Shown here: positions 9,643 through 20,085 of the stretch, piece after piece
Position numbering within the stretch: the first letter of the stretch is position 1
Layout of the letters: every line of letters starts with the position of its first letter
From: Ascaphus truei
Taxonomy: Eukaryota > Chordata > Amphibia > Anura > Ascaphidae
DNA: 64,000 bases
NCBI GenBank assembly: GCA_036426205.1
Contig: CM071568.1
Coordinates: 231,171,727-231,235,726, forward strand
Reading direction: 5' to 3'
Translations under genes and position numbers: made by a program
Notes under the pieces: model-generated
What the model saw: the letters and a program-made list of their open reading frames with translations, nothing else
Databases searched by the model: none
What the model was told of the DNA's origin: nothing

Positions 9643-11778
9643 CTACATTTTCAACACAGAGAACCAAAATAACATTGTAATATTGACAAAATGCTTATTT
9701 GCAAAGTTAAGTGTCCGTGACATAGTCCACACGTGTAATAAAAAAAATAAATCGGTCAGTTCCCCCAAACATTTTTTTTTTTTTTTTGACTTCCAGTCTA
9801 TTGCATCCTTTGACTTTATTTCATAGCCCGCTGCAACCTGCAAATGACTGGACTGTTTCTTTAGCTTCTGATGAGACCCTTGGACCGGATTCTCCTTGGC
9901 TCCACAGTGTGGTCCAGATTGGTGAGATATGGAACTATTCAGGCGCCGTGTTAACCTTCGTTGTTTTTTCTTTTCAATCTTTGATTTCCCTTTTGTGGCC
10001 ATTACCAGGCCTTTGGGTTTTGGAGACCTAGTTGCCTCTGTACAAATGTAGTCCATATTAACCACGTCATCAGGATCTGTCAACAAGTTTGTGTTTTCAG
10101 GAACTGCCACCCACTTGGCTAAAACATCTTCTGTGGTGTCCTGGGTGTGTCCACTAGTTTGATAATCTTCTGGACAACGTAAATGAAATTGAGGATCTGG
10201 ATTTTTGAATCCCAGATCAGGGAGAATATTCTCAGGAGGGTGCCTATCTGTTTCTGGAATAACAGCAGCACAATCAAAGTCAATTCTTTCTCCTTCCTCT
10301 TTGTCATCAGTGAGGGCATTGAGTTTACGTTCCCTGGTCTCCTTTTGTGACCGTGTCTCTTTTAGCCTTGGAATCTCTTTCTCCAACTTCATCTTTATAG
10401 CAAATCGTAATATTGCAATAGCATTGAAGATACACGTATAGGAACGTACAGCTTGCTTGGTTAGGAGGTAGGATTGATAGCCCGACTGAACCACTTTAGC
10501 CGCTTCTCCCATGTCCGTCATCTGTTTCAGAGCGAGGTTTAACTCTGTTTCATTTTCTCTATTCTTGACCTGCAGCTGCAGGTGCTCCTTCTGGGTCTTG
10601 TCCAGCTCCAGCTGCAGCCGGGCCCCCTCATTTGCCGTGTGGTCCAGCTGCTTGTAGATATCGGCCATCTCGCTTTCATAGCGCAATGTCAGGCAGACCA
10701 CCTGACGGATGGAGATCTCCTCTCTCTTGGCGCACTGTATCTCGCGCTCAGCCATCTGCTTCTGCAGCTCTTCAACCTGATCGTGCCAGACCTCCCTCAG
10801 GGTCTTCACCTCTATCTGGTGCTTGCTCTGGGTTTGCATCAGCGCCTCCATTTTTTGGAGCTCTGCAGTTTGTGTCGCCTGGATCGCCGCTGATTCTGTA
10901 TTCTGCAGTGCTTCCTGCATTTCTAACTTTTCCTGGATCAATTGCTTCTCCACTTTTTCTGCTTGGTGAAGCTTCTCATCACCTTCACTGATCTGGTCAG
11001 TCAAGTCTGAATTTTTCTGTGTCAGACTTACATTCTCTCTTTTTACAGTCTCTAAATTACTCAGGGTATTCTCATAGGTTTCCTTCAATGTACACAGCTC
11101 TGTGCTGCGAGCGTAGACCTCATGGCGTGAGAGTTCCAGCTCTGCTTTAAGCACGCTAGCCTCTTGCCGAGAAACCCCTAACTCTGTGATGAAGTTTTGC
11201 ACATCTTTCTGGGACATCTCATAGCATAGTTTCCAGTCAGTTCTTGTTTTCTTTGATTCGCTTGGCTCTCTGCCTATGATGGTAGCAGTAGCCTTTGTCA
11301 TCTCTAGGCGTGTCGTCATTCCTGGGACGATTGCGCCAGGCCCTATGGGCTGTTGCTCATCTCGGCGCCTTTCTGACGCATGTCCTGACAGTGCAGGTTC
11401 AAGTGGCTCGTTCACTTCCCCTGTGACTTGAGGAACAGTTTTCTTTCTTTTTGCTTTATTAGCTCCAGAGATATCAGTGGTACTGGGCACACACTCACTG
11501 TTATCAGCTTCCACATCTTGCTTGCACTCACAGGGCGTTGCTTGCTTTTGCAGCTGTTTGTCTTTGAAAATTTTGGGGCACACATCTTCCATGTGACCTA
11601 CTTCACGACAGGCCCCGCATACTAAATTCATCTGTGGGTACGGCTCTCCTCCAGGGTCGTGATCATAGTATGGCCTGAAGGGACACTGTTTTGTATGGTT
11701 ACGTACATTACACAACAAACATTTCACGTCGGCCATTTTAGAAACCCGGCAGGGACAATTTGCTAGCTGCAATTTCAC
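9643..11778 (-). CDS. 711-aa zinc-knuckle and coiled-coil protein of an LTR element
   Basis: I do not recognise this protein. One uninterrupted frame of 711 codons; the likelier start is the second Met (residue 15, MADVKCLLC), which has an AAAATGG context. Near the N-terminus are CX2CX4HX3C (about residues 20-32) and a textbook CX2CX4HX4C zinc knuckle (CGACREVGHMEDVC, about 54-67), suggesting nucleic-acid binding as in Gag nucleocapsids. Residues about 180-490 are heptad-rich with many E, K, Q and L, predicting a long coiled coil. A basic tract (KKKQRRLTRRL) lies near 620. There is no aspartic protease, RT or integrase motif. It may be an unusual Gag-like protein or a captured host ORF. Neighbouring elements are full of stops, so an intact 2.1 kb frame implies recent insertion or selection. 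Confidence 0.6.
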   Translation of the reverse strand: MKLQLANCPCRVSKMADVKCLLCNVRNHTKQCPFRPYYDHDPGGEPYPQMNLVCGACREVGHMEDVCPKIFKDKQLQKQATPCECKQDVEADNSECVPSTTDISGANKAKRKKTVPQVTGEVNEPLEPALSGHASERRRDEQQPIGPGAIVPGMTTRLEMTKATATIIGREPSESKKTRTDWKLCYEMSQKDVQNFITELGVSRQEASVLKAELELSRHEVYARSTELCTLKETYENTLSNLETVKRENVSLTQKNSDLTDQISEGDEKLHQAEKVEKQLIQEKLEMQEALQNTESAAIQATQTAELQKMEALMQTQSKHQIEVKTLREVWHDQVEELQKQMAEREIQCAKREEISIRQVVCLTLRYESEMADIYKQLDHTANEGARLQLELDKTQKEHLQLQVKNRENETELNLALKQMTDMGEAAKVVQSGYQSYLLTKQAVRSYTCIFNAIAILRFAIKMKLEKEIPRLKETRSQKETRERKLNALTDDKEEGERIDFDCAAVIPETDRHPPENILPDLGFKNPDPQFHLRCPEDYQTSGHTQDTTEDVLAKWVAVPENTNLLTDPDDVVNMDYICTEATRSPKPKGLVMATKGKSKIEKKKQRRLTRRLNSSISHQSGPHCGAKENPVQGSHQKLKKQSSHLQVAAGYEIKSKDAIDWKSKKKKKCLGELTDLFFLLHVWTMSRTLNFANKHFVNITMLFWFSVLKM

Positions 11779-11890
11779 TCACTTCAGCAACTTGCATACA
11801 GCACTTGCTAGCTGCAAATCCACTCACTTCAGCAAAAGGCATTAGCTTTACAAACAGCACATGCTAGATGCAATTTTTTTTTTTTTTCTT
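11745..11890. repeat. Imperfect tandem repeats in the element leader
   Basis: About three imperfect copies of a ~55 bp unit containing CACTCACTTCAGCAA and GCTAGCTGCAA lie just upstream of the ORF start on the minus strand. A T-rich tract at 11875-11890 interrupts the last one. Confidence 0.6.
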
Positions 11891-12090
11891 TTTCAGCAAA
11901 ACATTTTGGTTTTCTGTTTGGGTTCAGGGTGCTATTGCATCCACACTTCGCACATTCTCTGTGTATGCTAGAAGCACAACTGATATACACAGTGGGACAG
12001 ACTTCACTCATAGCATCTGTACTTTAGTTCAGCTCGGCGGCCATTTTAAACCCCCGCATTTATTTGCAAACCCACAGACTTTTTAGTGTC

Positions 12091-12108
12091 TGCCCGCATT
12101 CTCCACCA
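12091..12108 (-). other. Putative primer-binding site (tRNA-Ala like)
   Basis: Two bases inside the LTR the minus strand reads TGGTGGAGAATGCGGGCA. The first eight bases match the complement of the tRNA-Ala 3' end and the rest matches with a one-base offset. Position and the TGG start support a primer site; the tRNA identity is inference. Confidence 0.45.
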
Positions 12109-12110
12109 TA

Positions 12111-12201
12111 TGTGACAAACGCCCCTCTTTTGTAGTGCTGACGTCTGTCTGGGTTCTTCTAAAACGGGGCAGAAAGCTGCCTAACATCTTTGGACTATGT
12201 C

Positions 12202-12204
<3 letters not shown>
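12111..12204 (-). repeat. 5' LTR of the compact element (94 bp)
   Basis: Starts TGTGACA and ends TGTCACA, so the TG..CA rule is kept within a longer 7-bp terminal inversion. It contains a GACGTC core. It is unusually short for an LTR, comparable to TRIM-type elements. Confidence 0.7.
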
Positions 12205-12242
<38 letters not shown>

Positions 12243-12258
12243 TGTATATATATATTTA
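12205..12258. repeat. (AT)n microsatellite
   Basis: AT dinucleotide run interrupted by ACTGT, the continuation of the insertion target of the compact LTR element. Confidence 0.9.
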
Positions 12259-13300
12259 AATATCTCTTACTTACTGTATAAGAATTAAATAGCAAAAACA
12301 TATGTCTAGCCTTATCCAGAAATAGGAATATAGATACATTTATAACGTATCCATACATTTTAATATCTCTGGCTTATAAGAATTAACTAGCAAATAGTTA
12401 ATACATAGTAGAAATACAATAATAGAAATACAGATGCATTTATTACTTATCCATCTACAAAAGTATCTCTGGCTTATAAGAATGAATAAAATAATACTAG
12501 TGTAGCCAGGTATCCCCATGGCTACTAATTCCCTGCCTGACACGTACAGTATGTCCTGGTACCAGTGAAGGCAGTGTTTGGGTTAAATCTACGCCCTGCT
12601 GCAGTAAACAACTCCCTTGAGTGACGGGGGGTGGCCTGAGGCCTAGGTACCGCCCATATGGGGCTGGAACCTGGAGCCCCTCCCCTGGTAATAAAGAGGA
12701 GGTGTAGTGTCTAACAAAAAGTATGTGAGGAAGGCAGCACTCCACCACAGGTAATGTGAAACAATAAGAAAGTAAATGCTGTGGTGCACGGGAACAGAGA
12801 GGGTCCCCTAGCCCCCTCAAAGCAATAACCAATACATCTCTATAATGGTTCCCAGCACTCAGTATGAAAAAACAAACAAAAGCGTCAATATGTGAATGAA
12901 AATGGTATATTCACGAGTAACACATAAACATAGTGACTAGTCGCTCACCTAGTAGTATCAAGTGTTAGTTGGTATATTCACGAGTAATACAGATTAAAAG
13001 CCAACCCTAATGGGGACTAGGTAGGACTTTAGCATTGAACTAATCAGTAAACAATGGGTATAAAAGGGGAGAGGGGAGGGGGATGGAGGGAATACATAGG
13101 GAACAAAACACAGTAAAAAACAAGGGGGGGGGGGAAAGGATAACGTATAACAAACGGTCAGGTTGAGGTAATAAAATGTAGGAGCCCCCCTACCAAAGAT
13201 ACATAAGAGCCTACATAACCCTCCAGGCAGACCAATAATTTCAGCTACAAATTCAATTAACCAGCCATTAGCGGTTTATATTGATACTATCTTGCAACCA
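12259..13300. other. Repeat-derived, no gene recognised
   Basis: A segment starting TGTAGCCAGG at 12502 recalls the outer end of the 1-337 repeat. A G9 run is at 13125-13133, and the phrase GTATATTCACGAGTAA is repeated at 12906 and 12973. No coding signature. Confidence 0.3.
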
Positions 13301-13319
13301 ATAGTTATTGGTAGTAGAT

Positions 13320-14060
13320 CCTACATAAGAGACACGTTTGATTTCCTCTAGAAGGTAAGGTCGATCCCTCTAGACAACAGGAAGGTACTTTTGGTGACAA
13401 TGGACGTTACAAGTCTCTAAACAATAATATCCCATGATGATGGACTGAATGTAGTGAGAAAGAAGTTAGAGGAACTACAAATAATGTGCCCACCAGTGGT
13501 TTACGTTATGTTGATCCTACATTTTATTCTGCATGAAAACTACTTCACGGTTGAAAACATCTACTATTTGCAAATAACAGGAACAGCAACGGGGAGCAAT
13601 ATAGCGCCATCTTATGCTAACCTATACATGTCAGACTGAGCAAAGATTCATCTTTGACAACATATACTATGACAAAATGATATATTATGGTAGATATATA
13701 GATGATGCGTTTTTCATCTGGGAGGTAACTTCTGAGGAGCTAAAACAATTTTTCAATTATTTGGATCAGCTCCACATTCCGGTCAAATTCACTAAAAACT
13801 GGACAGAGAGTCAAATCTCCTTCCTAGATGGTTTACTAACATGCACTAATGGCCAATTATATACTGACCTAAGAGAAGCTAGGGTACAAAACCCCAAATG
13901 ACAAGTGCTGCAGAGTTTGTGGAGTAGGTATATATCAGTCACATTTCATTGTGTGTAGTTCACTTTTATCTCCGGTTGCAATGAGGCTGTTTTATATGTA
14001 GAACCAAGTAAAGCTACTTGGACCCCTATGAAGGGAAAGATAGTGGAAAAAGGGGGGCAA
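13320..14060 (+). pseudogene. Penelope-like reverse transcriptase remnant (PLE-2)
   Basis: Frames in order show RDTFDFL, VTMDVTSL, then HENYFTVENIYYLQITGTA and SNIAPSYANLYMS, then GRYIDDAFFIW (the YIDD catalytic box) and FTKNWTESQISFLDGLL. This is the palm of a PLE RT, split by several frameshifts and a stop in DVTSL*T. The GIY-YIG domain is not found downstream, so the copy is 3' truncated at about 13900 with unassigned sequence beyond. It resembles PLE-1 closely in the shared part but keeps the YIDD. Confidence 0.75.
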
Positions 14061-14542
14061 AACAGAATTGTCTTTAGTTTTAATTTTTTATTTTTATGAC
14101 CACTATAAAGCTGCTTTTAACTAGGGATATATCCCTTCCCAAACTTTGGCTAAGTCTCAGGACTTGTCAAAATGCTACAGTAAATGAGGTGGGGGAGATG
14201 TGGAAAAAGTATATGAGGTGGGGGAGATGTCCGTCGGATGTCGAAAGCCAGGCTCTAGACCCTACCCACTAAACCACAATTTACCACAAAGACAGACAAT
14301 CTTCTTGGGGTAGAAAAGCGTTCAAGTATATTGTAAGTAACTTACAGCCTCCTCATGCTTGTCCGGATCAGCGTGCTCCCTGTCGAGGATCGTAGACTGG
14401 AAGTGAAGTCCCGTGGGGGAGAGGTATCAGCGGTGTACTGCTCGGTGAAACAATAATAAGGCTGGATTGTTTTAAAGGTTTAAAAATGATTTATTTGGCC
14501 ATAGGCAAATGGATTAAAAAAGAGAGGGGTGACCTCACAAGC

Positions 14543-14617
14543 AAACTCTGATGCGTTTCACCTGCAACCGGGCTTCTCTTGATAAAGCCCGGTTGCGGGT
14601 GAAATGCGTCAGAGTTT
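14543..14617. repeat. 33-bp arm inverted repeat with PLE-type GAAA box
   Basis: Arms 14543-14575 and 14585-14617 pair with about three mismatches around a 9-base spacer. Each arm holds a stem (GCCCGG..CCGGGC type) beside GTTTCA/TGAAA and GATGCG/ATGCGT, the same layout as the terminal motifs of the Penelope-like elements. It looks like a head-to-head junction of two PLE ends. Confidence 0.7.
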
Positions 14618-14619
14618 TT

Positions 14620-15160
14620 TTTTTTTTTCAGCAGAAATTTCCATAGTATTAGTTGGAATAAATGATATAATTGACCTATGATAACTAAATTAAGATACAT
14701 ATATTTTGGATTGTAAAGTATCTAAACGTAGTTACACTCAAAACTCTTTCATTCAATCCAAATCATATAAATCAAAATACAATTTCAGTGACAAAACGCA
14801 AAGAAGTTTGAGTTACAATGTATGTGCTAGGCACACACACTCTCTTTTTTCCCCTCAAATATCCCTGTTCCTTTTGTTTGTTTGTGTATGTGTAAACACA
14901 CACACACAACAAATGCTACAAGACAGGGATGTCCTTTAACTTGGGAGGTTCTAGCATTTTGCTGAATGGACAGGACTTACTGGGGTTTCTTCTCCTCATA
15001 CAGAGGTAAAGGGAAGGGTTCACAGTGTAGTGTAGGACCTGCATTAATTTGGTTATACGTTGACGTGGTATGCAGGCTTATGATGCTTTGCCAAAGGGTT
15101 TAACTAAATAACCAAGTAAATATTATTATTATTGAAGTATTTAAACTTTATACTTATTAC
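14620..15160. other. No gene recognised
   Basis: AT-rich, with short CACA and TTTG runs near 14830-14910. Nothing assignable. Confidence 0.35.
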
Positions 15161-16389
15161 TTTATATGTTTTGTCAATTGGATGTAGCATTGGGCACCCC
15201 TGTCTTTTTTTTATGTCCTTTGTCTTCCCTGATTTTCATATTGGTCGTGGAGCCCCTATCGGAAAGTATTAGGCAGAACCCAGATATAACTGGAGAACAC
15301 ATTGGGTTCAGATCCCATAAACAAGCTATCTACGCAACTGACATGCTACTAATTCTGACAAACTCAATAATATCAATGCATAACGTAATGAACAAAATCC
15401 AAAGATTCAGCTCTCTCTCAATTTTTAAATGAACTATGACAAATCAGAGGCCCTAAATATCTCCCTCACAAACCAAATTGTTGAGCACGTTGAACAGTTA
15501 AATACCTGTGAGTGTTTATTACCCATAAAGCGAGTGAAATCTTTCAGCAAAACTATCCTACATTAATAAAGGAAATAAAAAATGACCTAGAGATATGGGG
15601 GAAACTGTATATTTCATGGATAGGGAGGATTAACACAGTCAAAATGAATATGCTGCCCAGATTCCTATATCTAATCCAAACCATCCCAATCAAGCTTGCA
15701 AAACATTATGTATCTATGATACAAGGGTTGATCAATAGGTTAATCTGGCAGGGGAAGCGTCCCCGTTTAAAAAACACACTATTATATATGAGTAAACACG
15801 TGGAACTGAGAATACCAGACCTATATAATCACTATATGGCAAACCAATTAACATGCATATTAGACTGGCATGCAAATGGTGAATCCAAATCCTGGGTGCA
15901 AATAGAAAAATAAATAGGTATAGGGAGACAGGTTAATATAGATTTAGTGTGTTGGAAAGACAAGGCATACAGACGGGGGGACCTGTAAGAACACCCTCTC
16001 TGGGAGAGTCTATTACAGATCTGGGATAAAGTGGGAGTCCCACGGGGGCCTCACCATGTTCCCGTCCCCGTTGATGCTTATCTGTGAAAATCCAGAATTC
16101 TTCCCGGCAATGATTCCTGGGGTATTTAGAGGCTGGACTAAGACTAAGATTACTTGACTCATGGATCGCCTCTTTGTAGATAAATTGTTAGTGTATTGGC
16201 ATTTTGTGGATAGACTCGAGGGGCACAAGAAAGAAATGTGGCAATACAGACAAATATATAATTATATCCAAAAACACAAAAACATTGCCTTGATATTAAG
16301 TTCACACACAGAGTTCGAGTCTATCTATATATGCCTGGGGCTACTGGCCACATCTTGGTGGCAATAGATAGGCTATTAGCGGATGACGG
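15161..16389 (+). pseudogene. L1-type LINE ORF2 remnant, 5' part
   Basis: Frames at 15166-15432 and 15512-15913 show the L1-clade RT after the fingers: PLSSLIFILVVEPLSESIRQNP, ATDMLLIL where active copies have F/YADD, then ISWIGRINTVKMNMLPRFLYLIQTIPI and LIWQGKRPRLK. It parallels the minus-strand L1 at 34-36 kb almost segment for segment. The copy is 5' truncated, frameshifted and lacks the ADD box. It is cut at 16389 by a solo LTR and resumes at 18367. Confidence 0.75.
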
Positions 16390-18361
16390 TGTAGAGGGAG
16401 AAAGGCGATGGCCCGGTATTAAAGGGGTTGCACCCCATTTGGCCATCCCCTGACCTCACCAGGGAGACAAGGGGTTAACTGGGCTGAGGCCCAGAAATGT
16501 GATTTAACCCTTGTTATAACATGTAAATGTATATTCCCCTGTTCCCATGTTTTATTGTAATGTCTGGTTATATCGGTGTCTGCATCACACATACACTGGG
16601 ATCCATCCGGGAATACAAGGGTTAATAGTTTTTTAATGATTATAGCCCTTTGTGTAATTTTCCCGCCTTTTCAGGCACCATTTTGCAGGGTCCCATATGC
16701 CGCCATTGGAGCTCCATGCGTTTCAATGGCGGATCTTGCTGTTTTGGTCCTTTTTCCTGTGAAGACCAGCAGATGGCGTCCGAGAGGAGGAGCGGCGGTT
16801 TCCCATTGTAAGTCAATGGGCTCATTGACTTCAATGGAGATTCCTCGACGGCGCTTTCCAGGAACGAGTTGGTTGCCGTCCAAACCGCAAAACCGCAAAG
16901 CGGATACTTTTTCTATAAGAGAGCTTTGATCACTGTTAGTCAAGTTCAACGATAAGTGGCGTGGGAATCTACAGTTCTAGGGCACCCAGGAATAAAATTC
17001 TTTTTGCCCCCAGTTCCTAGACCTCCCCCCACTCGACCACCACCGGGTCCCCGAATCCTGGACCCCCGAGAAGGGTCGTGCCGAGAGAGCGGGTCGCGCC
17101 ATAGGTTCCAATGGCGGCGGCAGAAACCGCTCAGGAAAATGACTAAGTGTGAAAAGCTGAAAACCATGAATCCATATCTCCGGTTCCGGAGGGTCCAGAG
17201 GGCCAGGATTTGGGGTACATGTAGTCACTGCTCCGGCATCGCTGCAGAACCATCCTTGACCCTCTTGGACCAACCCGACGGAGTATGGACCCCCTTGAAA
17301 GTTCGAGACTTTTCCCATAGACTCCAATGGCGGCCAATCTCCATTGACCTGCTATGGCGGAAAAACCCCATTGACTTCAACGGCGGCGTTGCCCCATTGA
17401 AAGTCTATGGCGGCGGACTCCCATAGCCGCCAATGGCGGCGGTTTGCCATTGAAAGTCTATGGCGGCGAAGCCCGTTGTTTTCAATGGGGATTTAGTGAA
17501 AAAACGTGATTTAATTTACAGCGGAATTTATTGTATTAAAATAGGAAATGGTTGTAGGTGTACTTGTGTAACTCTGGTTCCCGAGGTCCTAGCAGGTCGC
17601 AAATTGGACCACATGGTGTCCCAGTTCTGGCATTGAGAAGTTTGGACCTGCTGAGCCCAACGGAACCGGACATTTTAATATGTTTGTGTTCTACTAATAA
17701 CACTGAATCCCTAGGCAAGGACAAGACCCAGAGGAAATTCCTTTGGGACAAAGGACAGCAGATGGCCAGGGAAGCGTCCTAATGTCTAGAGTTTAAGTGC
17801 TGTTCAAAGGAGTTTATCACCTCCACTGTTTACATGAGGGCAGAGATGACTCAAACCAGAGCAGTCTGTAAGTGTCACCTTTAACACCTCACAACAAAGA
17901 ATATCCTGCCAGAAAACCCATCTGGCAGACTGGCTGGCATTCCTGATGCAAATGTGGGGCTACAGAAATAAGACCCCAGAGTTCTAATGCGCCTGTGCCA
18001 ACTAGCAGGGTGTGCATGTATCAAAATGTGTTCCCACGTTAGAGAGTGGCTACAGGTAATTGAAAACCAATCACCTGTACTTAATGTTAGGGAGAGGGTT
18101 ACAAAAGATATATAAACTGTGGTAATCCCTATACCCATTGTCTTCCGATATCATCTTGATTGTACCTGATTGCTGGAGAATTGCTATGCAACATACTTCT
18201 CACCCCCATCCCCAAAGTAAGTGTACTTCTTGCCTGTTACTGTATTATATTGTGTGTTCACCTATCCAAAGGAATAAATATACTTTATTATATCTAAGCC
18301 TCGTTCAGTTCAAACCCAGTTATTTGATGTAACTTACAACCTGTCATAACCTATCGTGACA
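16390..18361 (+). mobile_element. Solo LTR of the Gmr1-A family, 1972 bp
   Basis: Starts TGTAGAGGG and ends ATCGTGACA, with a perfect 5-bp duplication GACGG at 16385-16389 and 18362-18366. It aligns end to end with the 5' LTR at 48909-50877 and the 3' LTR starting 56795. It arose by recombination between the two LTRs of a full element that had landed inside the L1. Internal sequence is packed with variants of CCATTGACTTCAATGG and ATGGCGGC (about 16,800-17,490). An AATAAA lies near 18273. The ORFs across it are not genes. Confidence 0.9.
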
Positions 18362-18366
18362 GACGG

Positions 18367-19310
18367 CCAGAAAGAGAAGCAAAGCTTTTTGAAGGCAGAA
18401 TGGAACAGGAACTGGGATGTAACAAGTACCACATCTATATCAATCAGAACCTTAGAAAGTGTATTTAGATATAATATAGATGGTACTACACCCCAAATAG
18501 ACGGAAAGTAATGTTCCCAAATACAACAGATAGGTGTTAGAGGATGCAGGGAGAAGCACACACTTCTCCATATATGGTGGAATTGTCCACACATCAAACA
18601 ATTCTGGAGAGAGGTTCTATGGAAAATTAAGGTGATCACAGGGATTAGAGTCCCGGAAGACCCATGGGTAATATTCCTAAATAAGGAAATAATCCCTACT
18701 GTAAGTATAAGCTCAAGAAGTCCGTGATCCTACATATGTTACACAGCTAGAGGAGCTATCCCCCTTTTCTGGAAGTAACTACTCCCAGTGTAGAGGTTTG
18801 GATAGCATGGGTATGGAATACATGCACAATGGAGAGGCTCACACACTTGAGGATGGACACAATGGGCAAATACGAGAGCTTGTGGATTCGAGAAATAGGG
18901 TAAATTGACTATCTGCATACCCTAATCACCAAAAATAGAGAAACCGTGTTTGAGAGACAAGGCAAACACCCTCACTGATAAACAAACAGTAGACCAATCA
19001 AATGATAAACATCCAGTTAATTGGTGCTGACGTATTTTATTTATTTTCTGTTTTGTAATTTATATATTTTTATGTTTAACTATGTTACGGCCTTAATAAA
19101 TGCATGGTCAGAAACACAGAACTATCCGGATTTCCGTCCCGACTTGGAAGATTTATATAAATCCACAAAGTCTATTATGCTTGTGTTAACTTGAATTAAG
19201 TTATTTTATGCTCGTATGTATGCAATTCTGTTTGTAAGACTGTCACTTTTTATTTCTGTAAAAACAATTGACATGCCTCAATAAATAAAATAAAATGAAG
19301 TATTGTTTTC
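18367..19310 (+). pseudogene. L1-type LINE ORF2 remnant, 3' part and tail
   Basis: Continues the L1 interrupted by the solo LTR. Short frames keep the C-terminal CCHC neighbourhood of L1 ORF2 (PYMVELSTHQTILERGSMEN recalls HIWW.CP.I..FW), and the 3' end is A-rich (AATAAATAAAATAAAATG at about 19279-19297). Multiple stops and frameshifts. Confidence 0.6.
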
Positions 19311-19477
19311 TTAAATCACTCCAGAGAAACTGTTCCAGTTGAGAATGAATACACTGTGTTACTAAATTATTCAATATCTTGCCAGGGGAATTGTTTCAGT
19401 AAACATTAAAAGGAAGATAACTTTAAGAGTATTTTACATGCAACTGCTGCACCTGGACGGAGGAAGGATGAGGTCTC

Positions 19478-19848
19478 TTCTCGTGAGGCTGAGCTCAGAC
19501 AGAAGGTGATGCGAGGTGCGCGCGCACGTCCGTCGCAAATTTGGGTTGTGCGGTGGGAGTTTTCAAACTGAAAACTCCACCGTCGGCAAAGTGCAGCGTG
19601 GTCGCTGCGACATTTTGCTGGCACAACCCAAATTGAAATTTGGGGCTACTGTCGCGTGATGCGAGCTGGTTCAGCCAATAAAGGCGAACGAGCTCCATGA
19701 CGCGATCGTTACACGCCCCCACCATGCCCCCAAATGCCGTGATCTGTCTCCTGCATTTTGAGCACAGATCGCTGTGCTGCAAGAGCGAGCAGCGGGGGCA
19801 CGAACGCTAGCAAGCTGCCGTAGCAGCCTGTCTGAGCGAGCCCTTAGA
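19478..19848. mobile_element. GC-rich MITE with CCAAT core
   Basis: Ends pair as GGCTGAGCTCAGACAG against the inverted GGGCTCGCTCAGACAG. The interior has CpG-rich arms, an inverted pair AACCCAAATT / AATTTGGGTT, and GGTTCAGCCAATAAAGGCGAAC at about 19667-19688. This last motif recurs in other GC-rich elements of the window (27835, 31024, 31640, 46824). No target duplication was fixed. Confidence 0.6.
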
Positions 19849-20085
19849 TTTGATTCCAGTCCATGTTATATAACTTTAATCAAAGTGCTCACTGGTTGAC
19901 AACAATCTTGAATTTCTTCGGACTAGGGAAAACAAGGCATGGAGTACAATCTCATGACAACATTGAATCAAGTTCTTCATTTTATTAATCCCCTGGCTCT
20001 TTTTGCACCAATTTGTTTTAGACTATTCATATTACCTGAACCAGGGCTCTCCTGGAGCATTAATGCCTTGATATTTGCTCTAGAA

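Larger units (their letters stand above)
9470..12204 (-). mobile_element. Compact LTR retroelement carrying a single non-polymerase ORF
   Basis: A 94 bp terminal repeat (12111-12204, TGTGACA...TGTCACA) is matched at the other end by its first 49 bases (9470-9518), after which a T28 run replaces the rest. On the minus strand the order is LTR, two bases, a TGGTGGAG-type primer-binding site, a leader, a 711-codon ORF, then the 3' LTR remnant. It lies within an AT microsatellite. No protease, RT or integrase is present, so it would need enzymes in trans. Its LTRs are far shorter than those of the Gmr1 elements nearby and share no sequence with them that I can see. Confidence 0.65.

Noticed and set aside
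10582..10991. ORFs of 103 and 119 codons on the + strand
   Set aside because: They are antisense shadows of the 711-codon minus-strand ORF, with low-complexity Leu/Ser composition produced by its coiled-coil codons.
16576..17426. ORFs of up to 156 codons in the solo LTR
   Set aside because: They lie in LTR sequence repeated at 49-50 kb and 57 kb, where frames differ in length and content; they reflect the GGCGGC subrepeats.
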